From Plasmodiophora brassicae (taxonomy: Eukaryota > Endomyxa: Phytomyxea > Phytomyxea > Plasmodiophorida), in NCBI GenBank assembly GCA_036867785.1, contig CP145412.1:1595605-1659604 (forward strand): DNA of 64,000 nt, in the 5' to 3' direction. Positions 10,459-20,175 of this stretch are shown here, piece after piece (within the stretch, counting starts at the first letter, position 1; every line of letters begins with the position of its first letter). The notes beneath the pieces are model-generated. The model searched no databases. It saw nothing but the letters and a program-made list of their open reading frames with translations, and was not told the origin of the DNA. A program made the position numbers and the translations under genes.

Positions 10459-11025
10459 ATACGAACGTAATAATATGGTATTCATATCGGACGCGGGGCG
10501 CGACACTGCTGCAACACGTCGACGATGGTAGCTATAGCTAGTTGTCGTTCAGTTTAGGGCACGACTCTGCCTCCTGTGCGCCGACTAGCTGGCGAACGAT
10601 ATTGACCCTATCGAACGATCCAGTACCGCATGCATGTGGGGAACATGGGCCGGTGCCCGGGTTCACGGCCATCAATCGAGCTGTGTGGGCGTCCGTAATT
10701 CGTCGCTTCACATCTTACCGGTCGCTCGTAACCGCTGTCCAGATCGTGTTGTGTTTCTGCAGATGGTACACGAGCCGTCGCACGGAAACGACCAGACGGC
10801 CACCCGTGGATCGTCAGTCCGTCACACAAGGCGACGATAAGTGGGCGGCGTCGGTCGACGGGACCTGCGTCATTTGGTGCTCACCCTACGGTCCGCAGTC
10901 GCAGAGATCGCTGTCTTCTATGACTGGGTGGGGGATCACCACCAACGTACCGTACCTCTGGACTGGCCACACAGCGCACCTGGGAGTGGATGCCAAAGAG
11001 AGGAGCACTTTGGCGCCGGCCAACG
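10459..11025. other. Intergenic region, nothing recognised
   Basis: About 565 bases between the PPR-DYW stop and the GPCR start, same strand. Open frames here have no domain-like content. No tRNA-like cloverleaf or strong repeat was seen. Confidence 0.35.
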
Positions 11026-13692
11026 ATGACAACTATCCGTCCTGCCCTGTTCGTTTCGCTCCTGTTCGCCCCGCTGGCCAGCGCGTTCCAGAACCTGTCG
11101 CAGTGTGCGATCTGCGACGGCTCCAATGCCGGCAACGTCGTCATCCAGATCAGCCCCGACGGCTGTACGTGTCCCGGGCGCGTTTGTCTCGACCATGTCG
11201 ATGTGCTGACACTGTCCCACTCCCCACAGCCGTCCTGACAGCGCTGCCCACGCCGGCGTACGTACCGCCTGCCTGCGTGCCTGCCTGCGCACGTGCTGGG
11301 CGTTAACGGTGGGCGCTCGTGCATGACAGGACGTCCGACGAGCAGTTCGTCATGATCATGAACCTGCTGAAGACGCAAAGTCCAACGGCGGCCGTCCTAT
11401 ACATGGACGTGATCTGGGCGGGCGACATGGCCGGGTACCTGTCCGACCTGGGCACGCTGCTGACCCCGCAGCAGCTGGATGCGCCGATCCCGTTCGAGCA
11501 GGACTACGCCACCGTCAAGGGCGTCCGGGTCGGCGCGCCCTACTTCATCGACACGGGCTTCCTGTACTATCGCAAGGACCTGCTCGCCAAGTACGGGTAC
11601 TCGGGGCCGCCGACGACCTGGGACGAGATGGAGGCGATGGCGGCCACGATCCAGGCCGGCGAGCAGGCGCACAACCCGAACTTCTGGGGCTACGTCTGGC
11701 CGGGCGCCGCCACCGAGGGCCTGTCCTGCATCCTGCTGGAGGTGTTCGCGACGCACGGCGCCGGGACGATCGTCGAGGAGGATGGGACCGTGTCGTTGAA
11801 CAACCCGCTGGGCCTGGCCGCCCTGACGCGCATGGTCAACTGGATCGGGACGATATCGCCGCCCAGCGTCACCAGCATGAACAACCCGACGTCGCTGGCC
11901 GCGTTCACGGCCGGCAACGCGGCGTTCCATCGCGACTGGCCCGGGGCGCTGTCCACGATCAAGGGGACCTTCGTCGAGCACGTCACCGGGATCACACTGG
12001 TGCCCAGCAACGGCGGATCGACCAGGCACCACGGGACGCTCGGCGGGTGGATGGTCGGCGTGAACAAGCACGCGGTGGCGCAGGCCCGCGCCGGCCAGCT
12101 GGTCGCCGAGCTAATCAGCGACGCGCACCAGATCGCCGAGTTCTACTCGCACACCAAGATGCCGGTCAGCAGGGACATCTACATGGGCCAGGGGCTGTGC
12201 GCCCCGTCCAACCCGAACGTGACGCAGATCTGCGACGTGGGCACGATCCCGAGCGACTACCTCGTGGCCAGGTGGTCCAAGGTGGCCTCGCCCAACTACC
12301 AGGCGACGTCGGCGATGGTGTACAGCGCGGTCAACAAGGCCCTGCTCGGGGCCGTATCGCCCAGCGAGACCCTGGCCTTGCTGGAGTGCCAGATCACCCT
12401 CCGGCTGCATGGTGAAGGCGCCCTGCCGATGCAGTGCCTGACCGAGATCGCGATCAGCACCTGGGCGCTGACCACGAACCTCGTCCTGACCGCCATCGCC
12501 CTGGTCGTCGTGACGGCGGCCGCCGTCGGCATCGCGGTCCACAGGAACCATCCCGTGATGAAGGCCGCCGCGCCCCTGTTCTGCCTGACGATTTGTATCG
12601 GCGGCATCGTCCTGCTGGTGTCCAACATCGCGGCGGGCCTGCACCCGGCTCGGTACCCGGGCGCGTGCTGGGCCACGGCCTGGCTGACCTGTATCGGGTA
12701 CGTACGTCCGACGACGACAACAACGGTGCCCCCCGTCTGGTGTGTTGTCGATGATGCCGACGGGGCGACGTGCACAGGTTCATGGTCATGATGGGTGCCC
12801 TGTTCGTCAAGCACTGGCGCGTCGGGCAGATCTTCCAGCAGGTGAAGTCGGGCCGGGCCATGGGCGTCGTCAAGATCACCAATGGCGACGTCGCCAAGCG
12901 CGTCGCCCTGCTCGTTGCCCTCGACGTCGTCGTCATCGGCATCTGGATGGGTGCTGACGCGCGCGACCGCCGACGCGGGCAGACCTGGTCTGACAGGGAA
13001 CGCTGTACTGTGCAGGCGCCCAAGGGTCCAGCCCGTCCTACGCGCGCGTCATGCAAGCGTCGACCTGCCCGTGCCAGAACGCGGATCTGCATCAGTTCGT
13101 GACGGCGTGCACGCTGAACGCCGGCGGGCTGTGGACCGTCGTCGTCCTGCACGGCATCGTCGTCGTCTGGGGCACTGTCATGGCCATCCACACGCGTAGC
13201 ATCCCCATGCTTCTCTTCAACGAATCGGTACGTGGAGGGTGCCGGCGCGGGAGGCAGTACTGCTCGCTGACAGGCAACGCGGGCGTGTCCCCCAGAAATT
13301 CATGGGCCTCACAACGTACAACATCGCGCTGATCATGGTCCTGACCGTGCCCGTGATGGTCATCGCGGAGGCGAACCCGTCCATGCAACTCATGGTCCGG
13401 TCGGTGGCCTGCGTCCTCGTCGTCACCCTGACGATCGTCGTCCTGTTCGGCTACAAATTCTACCTGATCTTCTCCATGACGCCCGACCAGATCACGTCGC
13501 TCACCGTACGTGACGCGCTCGTGGTGCCGGGTCGGTTCGCTTGCTGAGCGCGCCCCGCCCGCGTAGAAACGCACCGTGATGGACGCTGGCACCGCCGGCA
13601 AAGGCGACGACCCCGACGTTGCCGGCGTGTCGGTGGCCGCCTCAGGGCGTCCAACGGCGGCTGGTACGACCAGGCCAAACAACCACCTCTGA
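11026..13692 (+). CDS. Class C GPCR with bacterial-type solute-binding ectodomain
   Basis: Seven exons join in frame to 751 residues: 11026-11164, 11230-11257 (28 nt), 11330-12697, 12778-12950, 13016-13227, 13296-13505 and 13567-13692. Signal peptide MTTIRPALFVSLLFAPLASA. Residues ~55-430 resemble an ABC-type sugar-binding protein (SBP family): YMDVIWAGDMAGYLSDL, GAPYFIDTGFLYYRKDLLAKYG, PTTWDEMEAM, GLSCILLEVFATHGAG, TAGNAAFHRDWPGALS, LGGWMVGVNKHA. A 7TM_3 domain follows: FMVMMGALFVKHWRVGQIF, then IPMLLFNESKFMGLTTYN (the class C FNESK hallmark) and LFGYKFYLIF. It would bind an external small molecule and signal through a G protein. The ectodomain differs from the usual ANF-type Venus flytrap of GABA-B or mGlu receptors. 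Five of the six donors read GTACGT. Confidence 0.88.
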
Positions 13693-13929
13693 TGCCCACG
13701 TCTACGTTCTCCGGCGACGGACCATTGAGTGACATCCCGGCAACGTCTCGGGACGCCTCCCATCCAGCGCTATCAATAAACAGGACAAGCTGGCTGTGTG
13801 TGCAGCAGCAGGGCCCATGGCCATCACCGTCACGCGACGGGGGGCGATCGATCGAAGCGCGCAGCGTGGTGGCGGGCGACAGAGCTGTTTCGAGCAGCGC
13901 GGAGCGGTGTCGCGCGGGGCCGTCGGCCA

Positions 13930-14256
13930 ATGGCGTCGTCGTGGTCGCCCCCGTCGGACTATGTCGAGGTTGGTCACGCCCGCGCAAGGCAGTGCTTGTG
14001 GCCTGACGTCCCGCCCCAGCAAATGATGGAGTGCAAGCGGAAGCGCGCGCTGACGATCGACAACTGGAAGGGGCTGGCGCTCGGGTTCACGGTCGGCAAC
14101 CTGCTGACGGCGCGGGCCGTCCCCCGACACCTGCCGCTGTACGTCCGCCTCCTGCCCATGTTCGCGATGACCTGCGCCGGCATCTACTACGACGACAGCT
14201 GCGTTCGGCAAGCCTGCCACCACGACATCGTCTGCCGTACGACAACGTCGACCTAG
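13930..14256 (+). CDS. Small hypothetical protein with hydrophobic segment
   Basis: A 108-codon frame from ATG 13930 (MASSWSPPSDYVEVGHARAR). The middle part, CKRKRALTIDNWKGLALGF followed by TVGNLLTARAVPRHLPLYVR and LLPMFAMTCAGIYYDD, looks like a small membrane-associated protein with one or two weak spans and a CxxC-like end (SCVRQACHHDIVC). No family was recognised. The last ~10 codons may be intron or 3' sequence. It converges with ORC1 about 115 bases away. Confidence 0.4.
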   Translation: MASSWSPPSDYVEVGHARARQCLWPDVPPQQMMECKRKRALTIDNWKGLALGFTVGNLLTARAVPRHLPLYVRLLPMFAMTCAGIYYDDSCVRQACHHDIVCRTTTST

Positions 14257-14370
14257 TCAGCAACGTCGACCCACAGGGCCGTCGTGTTTCAATTAACGAT
14301 TCAGCAGCCCCTCCTGTGCGCGCTGGGTCCACCAGTACGGGCGGGGGGCGGCTGTGGAGACACAGCAACG

Positions 14371-16630
14371 CTACCTGCTCGTCGTGTCGAACAGCGCCGA
14401 CAGGTCCTTGTCGTATGGCGACCCACGAACGGCGAACACGATGTCGGGCTCGCTGACGGCCAGCTCGATGCCCGGCCGGGGCCTGCCTCTCCTGTCGACC
14501 AGGCGGATGACGTTGGCGTCGGCGAGGCCGTCGATGATCCGGTGCAGGTCGGCGCGCGCCGGCTCCTGACGCCCCTGCTGGGTCGCGATTCGCCCGTGCC
14601 GCCGCACAACGCTGTCGTAGTCGGCGACGTACAGGCCCGTTTGGTGGAGGTCCTGGACGACGGCGCACAGGACGACGAGTTCATGGTAGGACGCCATGCG
14701 GATCAGCTGGACGGCGACGGTGTCCTCCAGGAGCTTCCTGGCGGCCACGACATGGCTGAACGTCAGCGTCGTGCCCGTGCCGTCCGCCTGTGCCAGCTCG
14801 ACGGCCGACTCCATCAGCCGGAGCGCTTGCCGGACGTCGCCGCACGTGCCGGCGACGGTGGCGGCACACAACGAGACGGCGTCGTTGGTGACGTCCAGGT
14901 CGGAGACGCTCCGCAACCTCGACACGATGATCTCCATGATCTGGTCCTTCGTGTACGCCTCGAAGTTGAGGCGCTGGAACCCGAGGCGGCTGAACACGCG
15001 CGACTCGAGGCGCTCGGGCAGGTCGATCCGGTTGGCAATGGCGATGATGACCAGGCCCGCCGACGGCGTCGACGGCAACCCGAACAGGTTGTACACGACG
15101 CGGTTCTGCTTGCCCTGGATCAGGTAGTCGAACTCGTCCAGGACGACGACCACAACGGGGGCCTTCTTCTTGCGTCGCCCCTTCACCGACGCCGGCGAGA
15201 AGTACTCCTGTCGGACGCGTCAGCATGTCGTGCGCCACAGGGCGCGGTCGTCGCAGGCGCGGCCAGACCTGCAGGTTCAGCAGCGCCCGCCCGGGCGACA
15301 CGTTCCGTTTGGAGGCGCCGATCGCGCTCCACAACGCCGAGTAGACGTGGACGGGCGACTGGAGCTTGAGGGCGTTGATCTCGACGGGCCTGAACGGGAG
15401 CGTCCTGCTCAGCGTGTCGATGACGCGGCGCACCGTGGCCGTCTTGCCCGTGCCCGGCTGCCCGCTGACGTACAGGCCGGCCCCGTACCCGCCCACCCGA
15501 ACCGCATCGGTGATGAACTGTTGGATCTCGGCGAACTCCAGGTCGCGACACGGGAGCGACGTCGGCGCCGACGACAGTTGCATGCGCCCGATCGCGTCCG
15601 ACACGTCCGCCTCGGCGCGTTGCACGTCGACGACCTCCATGGCATGATCCGCGCCCGCGTCGCTTTCGAGCAGCGGGCGCCGTACCCGGTGGACGATGTC
15701 GTAGCGATGCCGAAGCAGGTACGCGCTGAAGGCCTTGTTCGTCCTCCGGCCCTTCTTCGTGGCCTTCCTGCGCTCCCCCTCGGCACCGACGCGGATCGGG
15801 ATCGGCGCGCGCCCCACGATCGCATGCAGCGGGACGTCGTACCTCGTCGTCGTCAGCAGCAGCTCGTTGTCGAACATCGCCGTCGGATCGCATCGCGTCT
15901 GGCGCGGTCGCACGAAGAAGTGCACCTGGGCGAGGCTGCCCTTGGCGACGAACAGGACGACGCGGGCCAGGAACGGCCCGTCCTCGTCCGTGGTCGACGG
16001 CGGCGTGCCCCATAACCTCGTCCGGATCGGTCCGGGAACGGCAGACGGACGCACGACGACGTCGTCGCCGACGCGAAGGTGCAGGGTGCCGATCTTGGCC
16101 GACGACCCGGATTTGGCGATCGACATCGAACGCCGCCGATCGTCGCTGACGGCCGACCCGTCATCATCACCAGCGTCGTCGGCGTCGGCGTCGGCGACGG
16201 TGAGCTTCGCGATGCGATCGGAGCAGGTCAGCCCTGAATCCGGACAGTGCCACTGGTCGACGGCATCGCCGATGGCCGCCCGATCGGGGACGCAGTCGGC
16301 ACAGATGGCCTGCAGGCAGGACCCGCACGGGTACAGGACGCCCGGTTCGTGGCACACGACGCAGACGTCGTCGTTCTCGATCGAGGTCGACGGCAGCCCA
16401 GGCGCTGCGCCCGCATGGGCGTACGTCGACGCCAATAAGGACGCCCACGCGGAGTCGATCGCGTTCGCAGGGGTGGCCGGCGGCGTCGACGGGTCGCGCC
16501 TGGCGCGCTTCGTCGGCGATTCGTCGTCGTCGCGACGTGTCGAGCGCCGCGACGGCGTCTGGCAACGGCGTCCGTCCGAGTGCACGGCCGGGACGGCACG
16601 CAGCGACGACGTCTTCTTGGACCGCGCCAT
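14371..16630 (-). CDS. ORC1: Origin recognition complex subunit 1 with PHD finger and BAH domain
   Basis: Two exons (15269-16630 and 14371-15207) with a 61-nt intron give 732 residues. Order: basic S/T-rich N-terminus; a PHD-type zinc finger (CVVCHEPGVLYPCGSCLQAI, then CADC, then HCPDSGLTC) at about residues 88-135; a BAH domain at about 180-290 (LRVGDDVVVRPS, then GPFLARVVLFV); an AAA+ ATPase with Walker [11 protein letters not shown], Walker B VLDEFDYLI and sensor AIANRIDLPERL; and a C-terminal winged helix ending DLSALFDTTSR. ORC1 is the ATP-dependent core of the replication origin binder. The BAH domain reads histone marks near origins. A PHD finger in ORC1 is best known from land plants, where it sits inside the BAH region; here it lies just upstream. 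Assignment rests on the BAH plus ORC/Cdc6-type AAA+ combination. Confidence 0.9.
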
Positions 16631-17242
16631 TTAGGCGTCGATGCGATTCCCCAGGCGATGGGTTTGGGGACCCGGACCCCCCACAGTCCGCGCCAACACC
16701 GCCGCGGAGGACGGACAGTACACTCTAGATACAAATGCACGCGATAAAGCCATACAATAGTACTCGTGCACGCGGTAAAGTCATACTATGAATAGTGTCA
16801 GCTTGTCTGTTGACACTCTTTTATGGAATTCGTCACGTTTAGCTTACAGTTCAGGAATTATTTTGAAGTTTTCTGCATCCACGGCTTCCAGTATATCCAG
16901 AGCGACTCCCGATAGAGACACTGCAGTGCCGAAGGCCGCAACCGCCAGACCCATTGTCCGCAGCCGCGAATCGGGCCACCTGGTTGTCATCCCCACGGTG
17001 CAGAAACCGGCGACAGTTACTGCCCATCCTGCCAGCACATGCCCCAAATAGTCGCACCGTTACAGCCTTGTCGCATAATACCGAGTACCTATAGTGGCAA
17101 AGTGGATGCTCCGAGGTTCGGTCTTTCGGACGCCTGCGGCACTCGTTTACCACCGTACCCTGTCAGCCGTTCGAAAGGTTCATGCACCCAACTCCCAAAT
17201 GAGACGAACAGAAAAGAAGGGCGCCCATTATAAGCAAAACGG
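16631..17242. other. Intergenic region upstream of ORC1
   Basis: AT-richer than its surroundings. Includes two copies of a related motif (GATAAAGCCATAC and GGTAAAGTCATAC, around 16743 and 16773). On the reverse strand, about 16844-17047 reads as a hydrophobic peptide (VLAGWAVTVAGFC ... GLAVAAFGTAVSLSGVALDI). It lacks an ATG at its head, so at most it would be an internal or terminal exon of an unseen membrane-protein gene. Confidence 0.3.
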
Positions 17243-17407
17243 ATCCGCTGACAGCGCACGGCACATAAAGCCTGCCAAGCAGTTGCCGGCCAGCTGTTGT
17301 TCCCCACAGTCAGTATGGGGGTGTTACACCCCACGCGCGTTACATGGGTGTGGTAGTCGTGCAATGGGGATCCGGTTGATGTCATTTGGGTTTGGGCGGT
17401 GGGCGCG

Positions 17408-17539
17408 ATGACGTCGGGGGACGAGATGAAGACGTCGTCCGAGTGCCGACTCTGTTGGCAGAAGCTGTTCCGCAACGACGAGCGGTGGAAGACGGAGCTC
17501 GCTCGCCGTTCACCGTCCTTGACGGTAGGGACCCACTGA
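17408..17539 (+). CDS. Short CxxC peptide in left arm of inverted repeat
   Basis: 43 codons starting MTSGDEMKTSSECRLCWQKL and ending SPSLTVGTH. A single Cys-x-x-Cys pair (ECRLCW) resembles the first half of a RING or zinc ribbon, but no second pair follows. The right arm holds a counterpart of exactly the same length. This could be a terminal exon of a spliced gene; no upstream exon was identified. Confidence 0.35.
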   Translation: MTSGDEMKTSSECRLCWQKLFRNDERWKTELARRSPSLTVGTH

Positions 17540-17613
17540 AACGCCTCAAACTGACGTATAATATCATTTGACTTCCAGGCATGCCAGTGGTATTATACGT
17601 CACTTGATGCGTT

Positions 17614-17745
17614 TCAGTGGGTCCCTTCCGTCAGGTTTGGTGAACGGCTCGCGAGCTCGGTCGTCAACCGCTCGCCGTTGCGGAACAGCGTCTGCCAACA
17701 TATTGGACACTCGGACGACGTCGTCATCTCGTTCCCCGACGTCAT
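17614..17745 (-). CDS. Short CxxC peptide in right arm of inverted repeat
   Basis: Counterpart of the left-arm ORF, also 43 codons, starting MTSGNEMTTSSECPICWQTL and ending SPNLTEGTH. Start, stop, length and the Cys pair (ECPICW) are kept while about a quarter of residues differ. The two ORFs are tail to tail, with 74 bases between stops. ECPICW is closer to a RING or U-box opening than the left copy. Confidence 0.35.
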   Translation of the reverse strand: MTSGNEMTTSSECPICWQTLFRNGERLTTELASRSPNLTEGTH

Positions 17746-17909
17746 CGCGCCCACTGCCCGAAACCAAATGACATCAACCGGGTTCCCATTGTACGACTAC
17801 CACAGACATGTAACGCCCGTCGGGTGTAACACCCCACTCACTGTGGGGAATTACAGCGGGCCGGCAACTGCACGGCAGGCTATGAGCCGTTTTGCGCTGT
17901 CAGCGGAAT

Positions 17910-18575
17910 CGCCGCCCCCAGCACCTACGGCGCCGTGACGGCGTTCGTAACTCTGATCGCAGTTGCTCATGCGGCATACCCGACCAGCCGCGACGATGCG
18001 CCTCATCGGTTATGCGGCACGTCGTCCTCGTGCGTCTGCCCGCTGCCGCCTCCGGACGCTGGCCGGGAATCTCGTGCGGGTGGCGGCCATACGCGACAGA
18101 AACGGGCCACAACCCTTTGCCGCATATGCGCGATACCGGTCATTGTCATGGTGGGATGCATTTCTCAAGCCGACAGCAGTAGTCTTCCGTGATGGAATGT
18201 GCCGCGAGGCGCAGCTCCGTGGGCAACATATGGGCGGCGCTCTATTATCGATATTGCGTCGTGTCCAGGACAAGGGCCGGCGCCAGCAACGGTCAACCGA
18301 GTGTACAACGCTGACAAACAGGACACGTAGATTCAAATCGCATGTGGCGCCCAGGAGGGCCTCGGGTTGCGACGCGGAGCGTGCACAGCCAGGCTGGAAC
18401 GGCGAGATCCCTGGGCCGGCAGGTATTTTCGTCGCTGCAACGGCGGGCCGTGCTGAAAGTGCGGGACTGCGGAGCGGAAAGAATCGCGCGCGCGCTCCCA
18501 CCCCGACCAGCGCAGGTGTTGCAGCAGGGTTGGTGCAGGCGGCGTACGTCGAGGTCCGGATCGCAACACGCCCCA
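17910..18575. other. Intergenic region before the TRF4-like gene
   Basis: About 665 bases with no frame I can support. Presumably promoter and 5' leader of the following gene, plus the flank of the inverted repeat. An open frame runs into the TRF4-like coding region from here, but it lacks recognisable content. Confidence 0.3.
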
Positions 18576-20015
18576 ATGGCCATCGCCGCCCTGACCATGG
18601 CCGATTTCATACCGCTGACGGTGACGTCGAAGGCGGCGGCAGTGCCACCCGAGGACTTTGTCTCACTGGCGCCCGCGCTGGCGGATCGGGACGGCGACGC
18701 CGACGACGATGACGACGGAGGCCTCCGCGAGCCGTGGCGGTGCGCGGCATCGCACCTGGCCGGCCTGTCCATCACCGAGGTCCTCCACGAAGAGCTCGTC
18801 CGATTCTGCGAGTTCATCTCGCCGACGCCCGCCGAGCACGCCGCCCGCGACGGCCTGATCGACCGGTTCCACCAGCTGGCCGCCGAGCTGTTCCCCGGCG
18901 CCGAGGTCGTCGTCTTCGGCAGCGTCGCCACCCGCCTGTACCTGCCCGTCTCCGACCTCGACCTGGTCATCTTTTACGAAACTTCGGACCCGAAACTGTG
19001 CCTGCGCGTCCTCGCCGAACAGCTGCAGGCCAGGAACCTGGTCGCCTACATTGAGCTGATCCTGACGGCGCGCGTCCCCAGTAGGGACGGGGCGCAACGC
19101 GATTCCCGGCAGCATTGTTAACGTGCGCTCCCGTCTGTGTACAGTTGTCAAGTTCAAGGACGCACAGACGGGCATCAGCGTCGACGTGTGCATGAACGTG
19201 GAGAATGGGCGCGCCGCCTGCGCGCTGATCAACGAGTTCCAGCTGGCGATGCCCGCCCTGCGCCCGCTGACCCTGTTCCTCAAGTACTTCCTGCACTGCC
19301 GCGACATGAACGACACGTACACGGGCGGCGTCGGGTCGTTCCTCCTGCAGATGATGATCGTCAGCCAGTTGCAATTGCACCCGTACGGCTCCATGCGGCT
19401 GCCGGCGTCGGCGACGGCGTCGGCGCCGGCCTCCCGCGACCTGAACCTGGGCGCCCTGCTGCTGTCGTTCCTCGAGGTGTTCGGCAAGACGTTCAACTAC
19501 GCCGTCGTCGGCATCAGCGTCCGCGACGGCGGGTCGTACTTCAGCAAGGCGCAGCGCGGCGCCGCCTTCACCGACGTCATGCGCCCGTACCTGCTGTCCG
19601 TCGAGGTACGTACGGTGCTGGTAGGCGCGCCGCCGCTCTCGCCCGCCTGACCGGTTTGTTGTGTGTGTGGCAGAACCCGCTGGAGCCCGATGTCGACGTC
19701 GGGCGCAATTCGTTCGGCATCATGCGCGTACGACGCGCGTTCAGCTGGGCGTTCGACCGGCTGACGCTGGAGTTCCCGGACGAGCCGTGCCGCACGCTGC
19801 TGGGGCGGCTCGTGCCGGTTCGCGGCGAGGTGTTCCGGGCGCGGGGTCTGGGCGGCACCCCTCCGCTGTCGTTGACCGGTTCCGGCAGCGATGACGGCGC
19901 CCAGCGACGCGACAGGAAGTCGCAGCGCCGGCCGCCGCGCACCAGCAGCGCCAAGGACGCGGCGCGCGGTGAGCACGCCCCCAAGCGCCGGAAGCACCAG
20001 CGCCGAGCGGCATGA
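18576..20015 (+). CDS. Non-canonical poly(A) polymerase, TRF4/PAPD5-like
   Basis: Three exons (18576-19080, 19145-19605, 19674-20015) give 435 residues. The nucleotidyltransferase core shows EVVVFGSVATRLYLPVSDLD, with the GS motif and two catalytic aspartates (DLDL), then the third aspartate in GISVDV after the first splice, where ARVPIVKFKDAQTG is restored. The PAP-associated region includes LRPLTLFLKYFLHCRDMND, GGVGSFLLQMMIVSQLQLHP, LGALLLSFLEVFGKTFNY and FGIMRVRRAFSWAFD. The C-terminus is a basic, RKRR-rich tail typical of nuclear Trf4/5 proteins. In yeast and animals this enzyme adds short oligo(A) tails to aberrant nuclear RNA within TRAMP for exosome decay. A start at the second ATG (18597) is equally possible. 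Confidence 0.87.
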
Positions 20016-20175
20016 CGCTTGGCCGACCCGGACCTGGGACAAGGCGCTGTGCCCCAACGACACGTTCTGTATCCACTGCTCGATCATACCCGGGCGTATC
20101 CGATTAAGATAAAACGCGGCTCTGGTGGTGATGGCACGGGCGGCACGAGGTTCCCGGTGCACACCGAGCAACGGT

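Larger units (their letters stand above)
17243..17909. repeat. Large inverted repeat (~330-bp arms, almost no loop)
   Basis: The left arm (about 17243-17580) and right arm (about 17583-17909) are reverse complements at roughly 80-85% identity, meeting at a central GGCATGCC. Matching blocks include CGCTGACAGCGC (outer ends), GCAGTTGCCGGCC, GATGTCATTTGG, GGGCGCGATGACGTCGGGG, GGGACCCACTGAAACGC and GACGTATAATA. The arms differ by scattered substitutions and small indels, so this is an old or conserved duplication. Each arm contains one 43-codon ORF with its 3' end towards the centre. It could be a fold-back or MITE-like element, or an inverted gene duplication. No flanking target duplication was identified. 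Confidence 0.85.

Noticed and set aside
16844-17047. Reverse-strand hydrophobic peptide that looks like a two-span membrane protein
   Set aside because: No ATG at its head, an in-frame stop lies just upstream, and no splice partner was found. Kept only as a note on the intergenic region.
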